Under the pieces are notes generated by a model. That model was not told where the DNA came from. It was given only the letters and a program-made list of their open reading frames with translations, and made no database searches. Made by a program: the position numbers and the translations under genes. Positions 31,915-41,679 of a stretch of 51,188 bases of DNA are shown here, piece by piece; within the stretch, counting starts at the first letter, position 1; the number at the start of each line of letters is the position of its first letter. The DNA is from Oceanibaculum pacificum (GTDB lineage Bacteria > Pseudomonadota > Alphaproteobacteria > Oceanibaculales > Oceanibaculaceae): the NCBI RefSeq assembly GCF_001618175.1, contig NZ_LPXN01000079.1:1-51188 (forward strand), in the 5' to 3' direction.

Positions 31915-32726
31915 GAATCCTGCTGGCGCTGCTCGCCCTGCTGCTGCCCTCGCTGGCACAAGCCGCCGACCTGACCCTGGAAGGCCAGGCCACCCAGGGC
32001 GGGCTGCTGATCGGCCGGACCCAGCCTGGATCGGTGGTTGTTTTCGAGAACCGGCGCATGCGGGTAACCGCCGATGGGCGCTTCCTGATCGGCTTCGGCC
32101 GCGACGCCGAATCGACGGCGTCGCTGGAGGTGACGCTGCCGAACGGCACGTCGATCCGCCAGGACATCGCCGTCGCGCCCCGCACCTTCGACATCCAGCG
32201 CATCGATGGCCTGCCGGAAAAGATGGTGACCCCGCCGCCCGAGGTGCTGGCCCGCATCAAGGCGGATAACGAGGCGGTGCGCAAAGTGCGCCAAACCGAC
32301 GGGGCCGAGCCTTTCTTCACCAGCGGCTTCGTCTGGCCGGCGCAGGGGCGGATCAGCGGCGTCTACGGTTCTCAGCGCATCCTGAACGGCCAGCCGCGCC
32401 AGCCGCATTACGGCATCGATATCGCCGCCCCGGTCGGCAGCGCCGTCGTCGCACCGGCGGATGGGGTGGTCACGCTGGCGCACCCGGACATGTATTACAC
32501 CGGGGCGACGCTGATCATCGACCACGGCCACGGCCTCAGCTCCACCTTCCTGCATCTGGACAGCATGGCGGTGAAACTCGGCGAAAGGGTGAAGCAGGGC
32601 CAGCGCGTCGCCACCGTGGGGGCGACCGGCCGGGCGACCGGGCCGCATCTCGACTGGCGCATCAATCTGTTCGACATCCGCATCGACCCGGCGCTGCTGG
32701 TGCCGCCGATGCCCGCCGCGAATTAA
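31911..32726 (+). CDS. M23 family metallopeptidase (LytM domain)
   Basis: A 271-residue exported protein. A signal peptide (residues 1-19) is followed by an N-terminal beta domain (LTLEGQATQGGLLIGRTQPGS) and a C-terminal LytM domain (about 140-260). The zinc site has His166 and Asp170 (HYGIDIAAP) and His215. The final motif reads GPHLDWR, that is HxD where the family standard is HxH. Such proteins cut or bind peptidoglycan cross-links. It is start/stop coupled to xseA (ATGA) and its stop overlaps the convergent lpxL-like gene by 4 bases. Confidence 0.88.
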   Translation: MRILLALLALLLPSLAQAADLTLEGQATQGGLLIGRTQPGSVVVFENRRMRVTADGRFLIGFGRDAESTASLEVTLPNGTSIRQDIAVAPRTFDIQRIDGLPEKMVTPPPEVLARIKADNEAVRKVRQTDGAEPFFTSGFVWPAQGRISGVYGSQRILNGQPRQPHYGIDIAAPVGSAVVAPADGVVTLAHPDMYYTGATLIIDHGHGLSSTFLHLDSMAVKLGERVKQGQRVATVGATGRATGPHLDWRINLFDIRIDPALLVPPMPAAN

Positions 32727-33622
32727 TCCCGCCAGCGGCGGTGCATCCACAGCCATTGCTCCGGATGCTCGCGCACCCAGCCTTCGACGATGGCAGTGCA
32801 GGTCACGGTCAGCGCCTCGATATCGGCCTTGCGGTCGCCGGTGTTCGGCAGTTCCAGCGGTGGCTCGATAATGATGCGGAAGCGGCAGCCTTCCAGCCGG
32901 ATCACCCGCGCCGGAATCACCGGGCAGCGATAGCGCATCGCGAAAGCAGCCAGCGCCGTGCCGGTCATCGCCGGCCGGCCGAAGAAATCGACCGGTATGC
33001 CCTCGTTCAGCTTCTGATCGATCAGCAGGCCGATATGGCCGCCGGCGCGCATCGTCTCCAGTATGGCCGCCGCCCCTTCGCGCCCCTTATTCACCAACTC
33101 GCCTTCGATGTTGCGGCGACCCCAGCGGATCAGCTTGTCGATCAGCGGGTTGTTGGCGGCGCGGTAGATGCGCGTCAGCGGTACGCCGAGCTGGGTGGCG
33201 GCCAACGACACCAGCTCCCAATTGCCGATATGGGCGGAAAAGAAGATGCCCGGCGAGCCATCCTCGCGGGCCGCTGCGACATGCTCCAGGCCGACGATAT
33301 CGACATGCGGGTTATTCAACAGGCCGAGCGACGGCAGATGCGGATACTCGCCAAGCAGCCGACCCAGATTATCCCACATGCCGTCGATCAGCGCGTCGAT
33401 CTCAGCCACGCTTTTCTGCGGATAGGCCCGTTCGAGATGCCGGCGGGCGCGGCGCGTCGCCCCCAGGCGCGGTCCCAGCGTCCGCCCGATCCAGCTGCCG
33501 ACCGCTGAGGCCCGGTCAAGCGGCATGGCGGCCAGCAGCACATAGAAAGGTATAATCGCCGCCGCCTCCAGCGGATGGCGAATCCAGCGCGTGCTCCAGG
33601 AACGGGGGGTCATCTCGGACAT
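32723..33622 (-). CDS. Lipid A biosynthesis acyltransferase (LpxL/HtrB family)
   Basis: A 299-residue inner-membrane acyltransferase adding secondary acyl chains to lipid A. One N-terminal membrane segment (AAIIPFYVLLAAMP) precedes the catalytic HX4E motif (His131-Glu136 in FFSAHIGNWE) and the FFGRPAMTGTA and CPVIPARVIR blocks. The C-terminus PEQWLWMHRRWR is the family signature. I chose the ATG at 33622, 4 bases after the lpxK stop; the frame extends into lpxK. Which acyl chain it transfers cannot be told from sequence. Confidence 0.92.
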   Translation of the reverse strand: MSEMTPRSWSTRWIRHPLEAAAIIPFYVLLAAMPLDRASAVGSWIGRTLGPRLGATRRARRHLERAYPQKSVAEIDALIDGMWDNLGRLLGEYPHLPSLGLLNNPHVDIVGLEHVAAAREDGSPGIFFSAHIGNWELVSLAATQLGVPLTRIYRAANNPLIDKLIRWGRRNIEGELVNKGREGAAAILETMRAGGHIGLLIDQKLNEGIPVDFFGRPAMTGTALAAFAMRYRCPVIPARVIRLEGCRFRIIIEPPLELPNTGDRKADIEALTVTCTAIVEGWVREHPEQWLWMHRRWRD

Positions 33623-33626
33623 TGGT

Positions 33627-34595
33627 CTATCCGGGGAAAAGCGGGGCGAGCAGGCGGTCGATGGTCGATTCGTCCTGCCAGGCCAAGGCGATGTCGAGCA
33701 CTTCAATGCCGGATTTCAGGTCGGCCGGCAACCGCACCCAATCCTTCCGGGTGGTAACCGGCGTCGCGCCCAGCGCCTGGGCCCGTTCCACAAGCCCGGC
33801 GATTTCCGTTGCGCCATAAGGGTGATGATCGGGAAAGGCGACGGTGTCCACCAGCCGCGCCTCCAGGGCGCGCAATGTCTCGAAGAATTTCTCCGGCCGG
33901 CCGATGCCGGCGAAGGCCAGCACGGGCTGGCCGGCGAAGCGCGCGCCCTCCAGGGGCTCCAGCGATGCCGCCAGCACCGGCAGGCGAGCACCAATCGCCG
34001 CCAGCGCGCCGCATCGATCCGCACCGACCAGCACCGCCGCCTGGGCGCGGGCGAGGCCATCCGCGACGGGCTCGCGCAGCGGCCCGGCCGGCATTGCCAG
34101 GCCATTGCCGAAGCCATAGCCGCCATCGACCACGACAAGGCTCACATCCTTCGCCAGGCCGGGATTCTGGAAGCCGTCATCCATCACGATGGCCTGCGCG
34201 CCAGCCGCGACCGCCGCCCGTGCGCCAGCGGCACGGTCGCGCGCCACCCAGGCAGGCGCGGCCTGCGCCAGCAGCAGGGGCTCGTCACCGACATCGGCGG
34301 CACCCTGCGCGGCGGGATCGACCCGCACCGGCCCGGCAATCCTGCCGCCATGCCCCCGGCTGAGAAAATGCGCGTCTATCCCCCGCGCCCGCAGCAGCGC
34401 CATCACTGCCAGCGCCACCGGCGTCTTGCCGGCACCGCCGGCAACCAGATTGCCGATGCAGATAACCGGTACCGGGGCTTTCCATCCCGGTCGCTTCAGG
34501 CGGCTGCGCGTCGCCTGGGCATAGAGATGGGACAGCGGCGTCAACAGCCGCGCGGCCAAGCTGTCAGGCCGATCCCAGAAGTCAGGCGCGCGCAT
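33627..34595 (-). CDS. lpxK: Tetraacyldisaccharide 4'-kinase LpxK
   Basis: A 322-residue inner-membrane kinase that phosphorylates the lipid A precursor at the 4' position. The N-terminal WDRPDSLAARLLTPLSHLYA membrane anchor and the P-loop NLVAGGAGKTPVALA are typical. VDDGFQN-like VMDDGFQNPGL contains the Mg-binding acidic pair, and DHHPY is conserved. It overlaps the waaA end by 14 bases and precedes the lpxL-type gene, so the three are translationally linked. Confidence 0.96.
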   Translation of the reverse strand: MRAPDFWDRPDSLAARLLTPLSHLYAQATRSRLKRPGWKAPVPVICIGNLVAGGAGKTPVALAVMALLRARGIDAHFLSRGHGGRIAGPVRVDPAAQGAADVGDEPLLLAQAAPAWVARDRAAGARAAVAAGAQAIVMDDGFQNPGLAKDVSLVVVDGGYGFGNGLAMPAGPLREPVADGLARAQAAVLVGADRCGALAAIGARLPVLAASLEPLEGARFAGQPVLAFAGIGRPEKFFETLRALEARLVDTVAFPDHHPYGATEIAGLVERAQALGATPVTTRKDWVRLPADLKSGIEVLDIALAWQDESTIDRLLAPLFPG

Positions 34596-35895
34596 CTGGC
34601 GGGACGTCGCTGGGCGCGTCGCTGGAAGGCAGCTCGTTCAGGAAATTCGCCAGCTCCGCCATCACCCGGTCGAGCACGCCGGCATTGCTGTCGGCTACCT
34701 GCCGAGCCGCCAGGGCAAGGCGTTGGCGCTCCGCCGGATCGTCCAGCAGCCTCGCCAGCGCCGTGGCCAGCGCCGCGGCATCGGCCACCGGCAAGGCGGC
34801 GCTGTCGGCCGCCAGCGCCTCGGCCATCTCCGCATTGTTGCGCATATCCGGGCCATGCAGGATGGCGCAGCCGAAATGCGCCGGCTCCAGCGGGTTGTGC
34901 CCGCCCTTCTCGACCAGCGAGCCGCCGACGAAGACGATTCCGCCTACCGCCATGAACAAGCCCATCTCGCCCAGCGTATCGGCGACATAGAGATCGGTTT
35001 CCGGCGTCGGGGCCTGGCCCAGCACCCGGCGGGCGACGCGCAACCCGGCCTCGGCGCCAAGTGCCGCGACTTCGGCCCCGCGCTTCGGGTGGCGCGGCAC
35101 GATGATGGTCAGCAGGTCCGGATGGCTGGCAACGGCCCGGCGATGGGCGGCGATGGCCGCGCTTTCCTCGCCCTCATGCGTGCTGGCGGCCAGCCAGTGT
35201 GGCCGGTCGCCGATCATCGCGCGCAATTCGGCCAGCGCTTGCGGATCGGCCGGCAGCGGGGCGGCGGCGAATTTCAGATTGCCCGGCACCCGCACGGTCG
35301 GCGCGCCCAGCCGGCGGAACCGTTCCGCCTGCTCGATGGAACGGGCCAGGCAGAGATCGAACCGGCTGAGGACCGAGCGCGCGAAGCCCGGCAGCAGCCG
35401 CCAGCGCCGGGCGGAACGCTGCGACATGCGGGCATTCACCAGCACCATCGGGATGCCGCGCCGGTCGGTCTCCACGATCAGCGTCGGCCACAGCTCGGAT
35501 TCCACCCACAACGCCAGGTCAGGCCGCCAATGGTCGAGGAACCGGCCGACCCAGGCGCGCCGGTCGACCGGCACATATTGATGGATCGCGCGGTCCGGCA
35601 GCCGCCCGGCCAGCAAGGCGGCGGAGGTGACGGTGCCGGTTGTCACCAGCAGCGTGATGTCCGGCCGCGCCGCCAGCAGCGCGCCCATCAAGGCCAGGGC
35701 CGAGGTCGCCTCCCCCACGCTGGCGGCGTGCAGCCAGACCAGGGTTCCAGCCGGTCGAGGCCGCGAGGCGACGCCCTTGCGCTCGGCCAGGCGTGCCGCA
35801 TCCTCCTTGCCCTGGTCGAGCCGGCGCGCGAGATAGCGCTCGATCATCGGCCCGGCCGTGTCGCCGATCTGCTGATAGGCGCAAAGCAGGCTCAT
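34582..35895 (-). CDS. waaA: 3-deoxy-D-manno-octulosonic acid transferase WaaA (KdtA)
   Basis: A 437-residue GT30 enzyme that adds Kdo to lipid IVA. Motifs: WLHAASVGEATSALAL, TVTSAALLAGRLPDRAIHQYVPVD, PDLALWVESELWPTLI (catalytic Glu region), LVNARMSQRS and GGSLVEKGGHNPLEPAHFGCAILHGPDMRNN (nucleotide-sugar site). The N-terminal membrane anchor seen in many KdtA proteins is short here. The C-terminus ends in an acidic, Pro-rich tail. The 80 bases between it and msbA hold no gene I can support. Confidence 0.95.
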   Translation of the reverse strand: MSLLCAYQQIGDTAGPMIERYLARRLDQGKEDAARLAERKGVASRPRPAGTLVWLHAASVGEATSALALMGALLAARPDITLLVTTGTVTSAALLAGRLPDRAIHQYVPVDRRAWVGRFLDHWRPDLALWVESELWPTLIVETDRRGIPMVLVNARMSQRSARRWRLLPGFARSVLSRFDLCLARSIEQAERFRRLGAPTVRVPGNLKFAAAPLPADPQALAELRAMIGDRPHWLAASTHEGEESAAIAAHRRAVASHPDLLTIIVPRHPKRGAEVAALGAEAGLRVARRVLGQAPTPETDLYVADTLGEMGLFMAVGGIVFVGGSLVEKGGHNPLEPAHFGCAILHGPDMRNNAEMAEALAADSAALPVADAAALATALARLLDDPAERQRLALAARQVADSNAGVLDRVMAELANFLNELPSSDAPSDVPPDARA

Positions 35896-35975
35896 GGCCG
35901 GCCTTCCCGGCGCTGCGCGGCCTGGGTCTGCGACAGGGAATTCGGCTGCGGGGAGGGGGCGATCCGCATGGCGGC

Positions 35976-37829
<1,854 letters not shown>

Positions 37830-37875
37830 CCGGTTTCGACGCCCAGGCGGCGCCTTCCTCCCCTCGGATATTGTT

Positions 37876-38664
37876 CTACTGTCCGGCCGCGACGGCAGTC
37901 CGTTCGAAATAAACCACATTCTTCCGCGTATGGGAAAAATGCAGGGTAAAGCCATTGGCCAGAAGGTCGGCCACCAGCCGGGAGATCGGTTCGTCCCCGA
38001 CAATGTCGGGATGCACTTCCAGGCAGATCTTGCGCACGCTGTCCATGCGCGCGCCGGGCAGCAGATCCACCTCGCCGCCTTCGATATCCATGATCAAGTA
38101 GGTCGGGCGGAAGCGCTGCACAAGTTCCTCGAACCCTGCGGCAGGAACGCGCACCTGCTCCGTCGTCTCCGAGGGGCGGCCATGCAGGCCGGAGGATGTA
38201 TAGGAACGGTCGACGTTGAACGTCACCTCGCCGCCCTGCTTCGCCGCGGCCATCAGATGCAAATCCGGCGTCACGCCGTTCAGGGCGAAGTTGCGCTTCA
38301 GCGCCTCATGCAGATAGGGGTTGGCCTCGAACACATGCACGCGCGCCGCGTCGCCGGTGCGCTTGGCGCAGAAGATCGACACCAGCCCCAGCCCGGCCCC
38401 CAGCTCCAGCACCGTATCGTCGGCGGCCAGCGTGCCGTCCAGCACCGCCAGCTCCGCCGATTCATACTCGCCGCGGATGATCTGCCGGCGGTGCCCCTTG
38501 CGCAGCATGGGGGCGGCGAACCACAGCTTCACGCCATGCGTCTCCACCACTTCCGGCCGCCAGAAGCGCAGACTCATCACCCTCAACTCGCGACATATCC
38601 GGTCGAGGATGCGCCGCGCCTTGCGCGGCTTGCGGCGGGCGGGGGTCTGGGTGGAAAGGCTCAC
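37876..38664 (-). CDS. FkbM family methyltransferase
   Basis: A 262-residue S-adenosylmethionine-dependent methyltransferase. The SAM site VLELGAGLGLVSIFCAKR, the acidic loop VHVFEANPYLHEALKRN and the FkbM block YLIMDIEGGEVDLL with CLEVHPDIVGD are visible. A basic N-terminus (RRKPRKARRILDR) has no signal peptide. FkbM enzymes O-methylate sugars or polyketides. Here the likely target is a surface glycan or lipid, given its envelope neighbours. It overlaps the DUF5672 gene by 4 bases. Confidence 0.85.
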   Translation of the reverse strand: MSLSTQTPARRKPRKARRILDRICRELRVMSLRFWRPEVVETHGVKLWFAAPMLRKGHRRQIIRGEYESAELAVLDGTLAADDTVLELGAGLGLVSIFCAKRTGDAARVHVFEANPYLHEALKRNFALNGVTPDLHLMAAAKQGGEVTFNVDRSYTSSGLHGRPSETTEQVRVPAAGFEELVQRFRPTYLIMDIEGGEVDLLPGARMDSVRKICLEVHPDIVGDEPISRLVADLLANGFTLHFSHTRKNVVYFERTAVAAGQ

Positions 38665-39524
38665 GCTTGCTTATCCTCGTTCGGGGCGGCGTTCAGCAGG
38701 GCCGCGTCTTGCGGATCGATAAAGGGCAACCAGCGCGCCGTGTCAATCTTATGCCAGGCGTGCGCGCCGAAAGGCAGCGCGTCGCGGTCGGCCGGAAAAT
38801 CCCCCTCGGCGGAGCGTTCGCGGGCGAAGCGCAGCGCCACCTCTATCGGCGCGATCCGGTAGGTGGGGTCGAGCAGCGGGCCGTAATAGCACCAGAACAT
38901 GTCCTCCGCCTGGTCGAAGCGACGGCGGATCGTGTGCGCGGCCGTCTTGCGTCCGGCATGGCGGCGGCAGGCCAGCGCATGGGCGATCAGCCGCTTGCCC
39001 TGCCGCCAGCAATGGAAGAAGCGGCAGGATTGCTCGCTCTTGCGCCCCAGACGCAGCCTGCTGGCCTGCAGCACGCGCAGATGATCGCCGACATGGCGCA
39101 GCGACAGCCCGCCATTGCCGACCGCCAGATAGCGCCGGCGCACCTTGTCGCGATCCTTCCGCAGCCAGGGCGCGCCGATATAGGAATAGCCGGCCTCGCA
39201 CCATTCCGTCAGCTCGTCGCGGAACACCAGGCAATCGGTCTGGTAGATCAGAACGTAGCGATATTCCTGGAACAGCCGGTAGAAATCCGGGCTCATCAGC
39301 ATCGCGCTGTAGGCGTGGATGGTCTGGAACCGGCGTTTCGACAGCGGCACCGCGCGGAACGTCTCGAAGCCGTCCGGCAGCGTCAACCCCATCGGGTGGA
39401 CCACGAAGCGGTCATAGCGGCCCAAATGCCGGTCCAGCGCCTTGAGGGCCACCTTCTCCGTCGCATCCAGGGTCTCGCGATACATCGGCACGACGATGGC
39501 GACCAGCTTCGAGGCGTCCGTCAC
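38661..39524 (-). CDS. DUF5672 family protein (glycosyltransferase-like)
   Basis: A 287-residue protein matching DUF5672. It has VAIVVPMYRETLDATEKVALKALDRHLG at the N-terminus and YVLIYQTDCLVFRDELTEWCEAGYSYIGAPWL, a DxD-like site. GNGGLSLRHV, AEDMFWCYYG and FGAHAWHK follow. The pattern resembles GT-A-fold glycosyltransferases and occurs in polysaccharide loci. The middle is unusually rich in Arg and His. Coupled to the FkbM methyltransferase by ATGA, the pair may add and methylate a sugar. Confidence 0.8.
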   Translation of the reverse strand: MTDASKLVAIVVPMYRETLDATEKVALKALDRHLGRYDRFVVHPMGLTLPDGFETFRAVPLSKRRFQTIHAYSAMLMSPDFYRLFQEYRYVLIYQTDCLVFRDELTEWCEAGYSYIGAPWLRKDRDKVRRRYLAVGNGGLSLRHVGDHLRVLQASRLRLGRKSEQSCRFFHCWRQGKRLIAHALACRRHAGRKTAAHTIRRRFDQAEDMFWCYYGPLLDPTYRIAPIEVALRFARERSAEGDFPADRDALPFGAHAWHKIDTARWLPFIDPQDAALLNAAPNEDKQA

Positions 39525-39611
39525 GCTCTCCCCTTGCGTTGCTTCTTCCGGCGGCGGTTACCTAATACCGCATGCGGCGGGGCGAGGCAAAAGGCGAGTG
39601 GGTCCGGTCGC

Positions 39612-40682
39612 TCAGGACAGTCGCACCAGGCTGTCGATCAGCTGCCGGGCGCAGGCGTCCCAGCCATTTTCCAGCGCATGGGCGCGACAGGCGGCGCGGG
39701 GAATGTCCAGCGCGGCCAGCACGGCGGCGCGCAGATCATCGTCCATCACACCGATTCCAGGGGCCAGCACATCCAGCGGACCGGTGACCGGGAAGGCGGC
39801 GACCGGCAGGCCGCTGGCCAGCGCCTCCAGCATCACCAGCCCGAACGTGTCGGTCAGGCTGGGGAAGACAAACACATCGGCGGCGGCGTAATGGCGGGCC
39901 AGCTCCTCGCCATGCTTGGCGCCGACAAAGACGACGCCCGGATAGCGGCGCTTCAGCTCGGCCAGTTGCGGGCCGTCGCCGACCACCACCTTGCTGCCCG
40001 GCAGGTCGAGGTCGAGGAAGGCGCCGATATTCTTCTCCACTGCCGCCCGGCCGACGCAGACCGCGATGGGGCGCGGCAGGTCGCGCATCGCCTCGGCCTG
40101 CTCCTCATGGGGGCGCGGGCGGAACAGCGTGGTATCGACGCCGCGCGTCCAGCGCCGGACAGGGCGGAAGCCGCGCTCGGCCAGGTCGCGGCGCAGCGTC
40201 TCGGTCGCCACCAGCATGCCTTGGCCGCCATTATGGAACCAGCGCATGCCGGCATAGCTCCAGGCCAGCGGCACTGGCAGTCGGGCGCGCAGATATTCCG
40301 GGAATTTGGTGTGGTAGGAGGTGGTGAAGGGCAACCCCTTGCGGCCGCAATAAATCCGCGCGGCCAGGCCGATGGGGCCTTCGGTGGCGATATGGATGGC
40401 GTCGGGCCGGCTGTCGCGGATCATCGCCGGCACCTTGTGCAGCGGATGATAGCTGAGCGGTATTTCCGGATAGCCGGGGCACGGAAAGGTGCGGAACCGG
40501 TCCGGCGCGATCACGGTGATGATATGGCCCTCGGCCTCCATCATCGCCTTGATCGTGGTCCAGGTGCGCACCACGCCATTCACCTGCGGCGTCCAGGCAT
40601 CGGTCACCAGGGTGATGCGCATCGGCGGCCGGGACTGCGATACGGCCTGCATGACCGGCTGGGCCAGCGTGTCGGGCATCAT
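39612..40682 (-). CDS. GT4 family glycosyltransferase (candidate Agt-type glycolipid synthase)
   Basis: A 356-residue GT-B enzyme. The N-terminal acceptor domain begins MRITLVTDAWTPQVNGVVRTW, with HIATEGPIGLAAR and FTTSYHTKFPEYL. The donor domain has CVGRAAVEKNIGAFL and FVFPSLTDTFGLVMLEALASGLP, the E-x7-E nucleotide-sugar motif. This is the MgtA-like group that glycosylates diacylglycerol or phospholipids. I chose the ATG at 40682, which overlaps the upstream phosphoesterase stop; an internal ATG at 40622 would start at MRITLV. Coupling to that gene suggests one pathway. The sugar is unknown. Confidence 0.88.
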   Translation of the reverse strand: MMPDTLAQPVMQAVSQSRPPMRITLVTDAWTPQVNGVVRTWTTIKAMMEAEGHIITVIAPDRFRTFPCPGYPEIPLSYHPLHKVPAMIRDSRPDAIHIATEGPIGLAARIYCGRKGLPFTTSYHTKFPEYLRARLPVPLAWSYAGMRWFHNGGQGMLVATETLRRDLAERGFRPVRRWTRGVDTTLFRPRPHEEQAEAMRDLPRPIAVCVGRAAVEKNIGAFLDLDLPGSKVVVGDGPQLAELKRRYPGVVFVGAKHGEELARHYAAADVFVFPSLTDTFGLVMLEALASGLPVAAFPVTGPLDVLAPGIGVMDDDLRAAVLAALDIPRAACRAHALENGWDACARQLIDSLVRLS

Positions 40683-41470
40683 GGATGGACCGCTGCATAG
40701 GCGGCGGGCGCCATCTGGCGTATTTCCACCCAGTTCAGAATTTCCATCCGGCCGTCGACATGCTCGACCAGGGCGGTGCAGCTCTCCACCCAGTCGCCGT
40801 CGTTGCAATAGATGATGCCGTCGATCTCGCGGATTTCGGCGTGGTGGATATGGCCGCAGATCACCCCGTCCACGCCGCGCTCGCGGGCCTCGGCGGCGAC
40901 CGCCTCCTCGTAGCGGCTGATGAACTCGACCGCGTTCTTCACCCGCAGCTTCAGATAGGCCGAGAGCGACCAATAGGGATAACCCAGCTTCCGCCGGATC
41001 GTGTTGAAGGCCAGGTTCACCCGCAGCATCCAATTGTAGGCCCAGTCGCCGATCAGCGCGAGCCAGCGGGCATATTTCACCACCCCGTCGAACCGGTCGC
41101 CATGCAGCACCAGATAGGTCTTGCCGTCAGCCGCCTGGTGGATCGCCTCGTCGAGGATTTCGATCTCGCCGAAGGTGAGGCCCAGATATTCGCGGAAGAT
41201 CTCGTCGTGATTGCCGGGGATGAAGATCACCCGCGTGCCCTTGCGCGCCTTGCGCAGCACCTTCTGGATCACGTCGTTATGGCTCTGGACCCAGTACCAG
41301 GACCGGCGCAGCCGCCAGATATCCAGTATGTCGCCAACGAGATAGAGATTGTCGCTTTCAGTGTATTTCAGGAAATCCAGCAGCAGATCGGCGTTGCAGC
41401 CGCGCGTGCCGAGATGCACGTCGGATATCCAGATCGATCGGTAGTGGCTGACCCCGCGCTGGGCATTCAT
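40679..41470 (-). CDS. Calcineurin-like phosphoesterase, PlcP candidate (often annotated UDP-2,3-diacylglucosamine diphosphatase)
   Basis: A 263-residue metallophosphoesterase. The di-metal site is complete: Asp17/His19 (SDVHLG), Asp47 (GDILD), Asn87/His88 (GNHDE), His123 (HGDRFD) and His207/His209 (GHIHH). LpxH lipid A hydrolases and the phospholipase C PlcP, which strips head groups from phospholipids under phosphate starvation, share this fold and are confused in databases. The coupled glycosyltransferase, the divergent lipid kinase and the Pho-box-like repeat favour PlcP. I chose the ATG at 41470; an in-frame ATG at 41527 is possible. Confidence 0.85.
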   Translation of the reverse strand: MNAQRGVSHYRSIWISDVHLGTRGCNADLLLDFLKYTESDNLYLVGDILDIWRLRRSWYWVQSHNDVIQKVLRKARKGTRVIFIPGNHDEIFREYLGLTFGEIEILDEAIHQAADGKTYLVLHGDRFDGVVKYARWLALIGDWAYNWMLRVNLAFNTIRRKLGYPYWSLSAYLKLRVKNAVEFISRYEEAVAAEARERGVDGVICGHIHHAEIREIDGIIYCNDGDWVESCTALVEHVDGRMEILNWVEIRQMAPAAYAAVHP

Positions 41471-41491
41471 GGCGCTATCCCCATTGCCGCC

Positions 41492-41534
41492 ACCAGATAC
41501 GTGATATCCGGTCGGCGGAGCCCCCATATCTGGT
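41492..41534. promoter_or_regulatory. Inverted repeat in the phosphoesterase leader
   Basis: ACCAGATA (41492-41499) and TATCTGGT (41527-41534) are perfect 8-base arms with a 27-base spacer. It lies 22-64 bases upstream of the phosphoesterase start codon and downstream of the Pho-box-like repeat. It could be a repressor site or an mRNA stem. Confidence 0.35.
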
Positions 41535-41578
41535 TTCCCATTACGGGGAGAAGATGCGCAGATGCGTGTTAAGTATTC

Positions 41579-41596
41579 GCGACAGTTACATGACGT
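41579..41596 (-). promoter_or_regulatory. Pho-box-like direct repeat (PhoB site candidate)
   Basis: Read on the minus strand, ACGTCAT, four bases, then CTGTCGC matches 10 of 14 informative positions of the Pho box CTGTCAT-N4-CTGTCAT, with the correct 11-base period. It lies 109 bases upstream of the phosphoesterase start and also directly upstream of the kinase promoter on the other strand, so PhoB could govern both. No phoB gene is in the window. Confidence 0.45.
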
Positions 41597-41624
41597 TTGC
41601 TGGAAATTTACCGACGGCTATAGG
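41596..41624 (+). promoter_or_regulatory. Sigma-70-like promoter for the lipid kinase gene
   Basis: TTTGCT (41596-41601) and TATAGG (41619-41624) with a 17-base spacer give a plausible promoter. Transcription would begin near 41631, inside the nested dyad at 41629-41661. The weak -35 box directly follows the Pho-box-like repeat, as expected for an activator-dependent promoter. Confidence 0.4.
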
Positions 41625-41628
41625 GTCG

Positions 41629-41661
41629 ACGACGTTTTTACACTAAGTGTAGCGGCGTCGT
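41629..41661. promoter_or_regulatory. 33-base nested dyad before the lipid kinase gene
   Basis: Two perfect inverted repeats share one centre at 41645. The outer arms are ACGACG (41629-41634) and CGTCGT (41656-41661); the inner arms are TACACT (41639-41644) and AGTGTA (41646-41651). The two 4-base spacers between them are equal in length. It covers the predicted transcription start and ends 4 bases before the ribosome-binding site GAGGGAAGG. It could be a repressor operator or a 5' mRNA hairpin. Confidence 0.5.
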
Positions 41662-41679
41662 TTCGAGGGAAGGTTTTCT

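Noticed and set aside
39571-39580. Ten-base palindrome CCGCATGCGG between the DUF5672 and GT4 genes
   Set aside because: Short GC-rich palindromes arise often by chance here, and it has no further symmetry or promoter elements around it.
40679-41470. Assigning this gene firmly as lpxH of lipid A synthesis
   Set aside because: Motifs fit the fold, but the coupled glycosyltransferase, divergent lipid kinase and Pho-box-like repeat point elsewhere, so no lpxH symbol was given.
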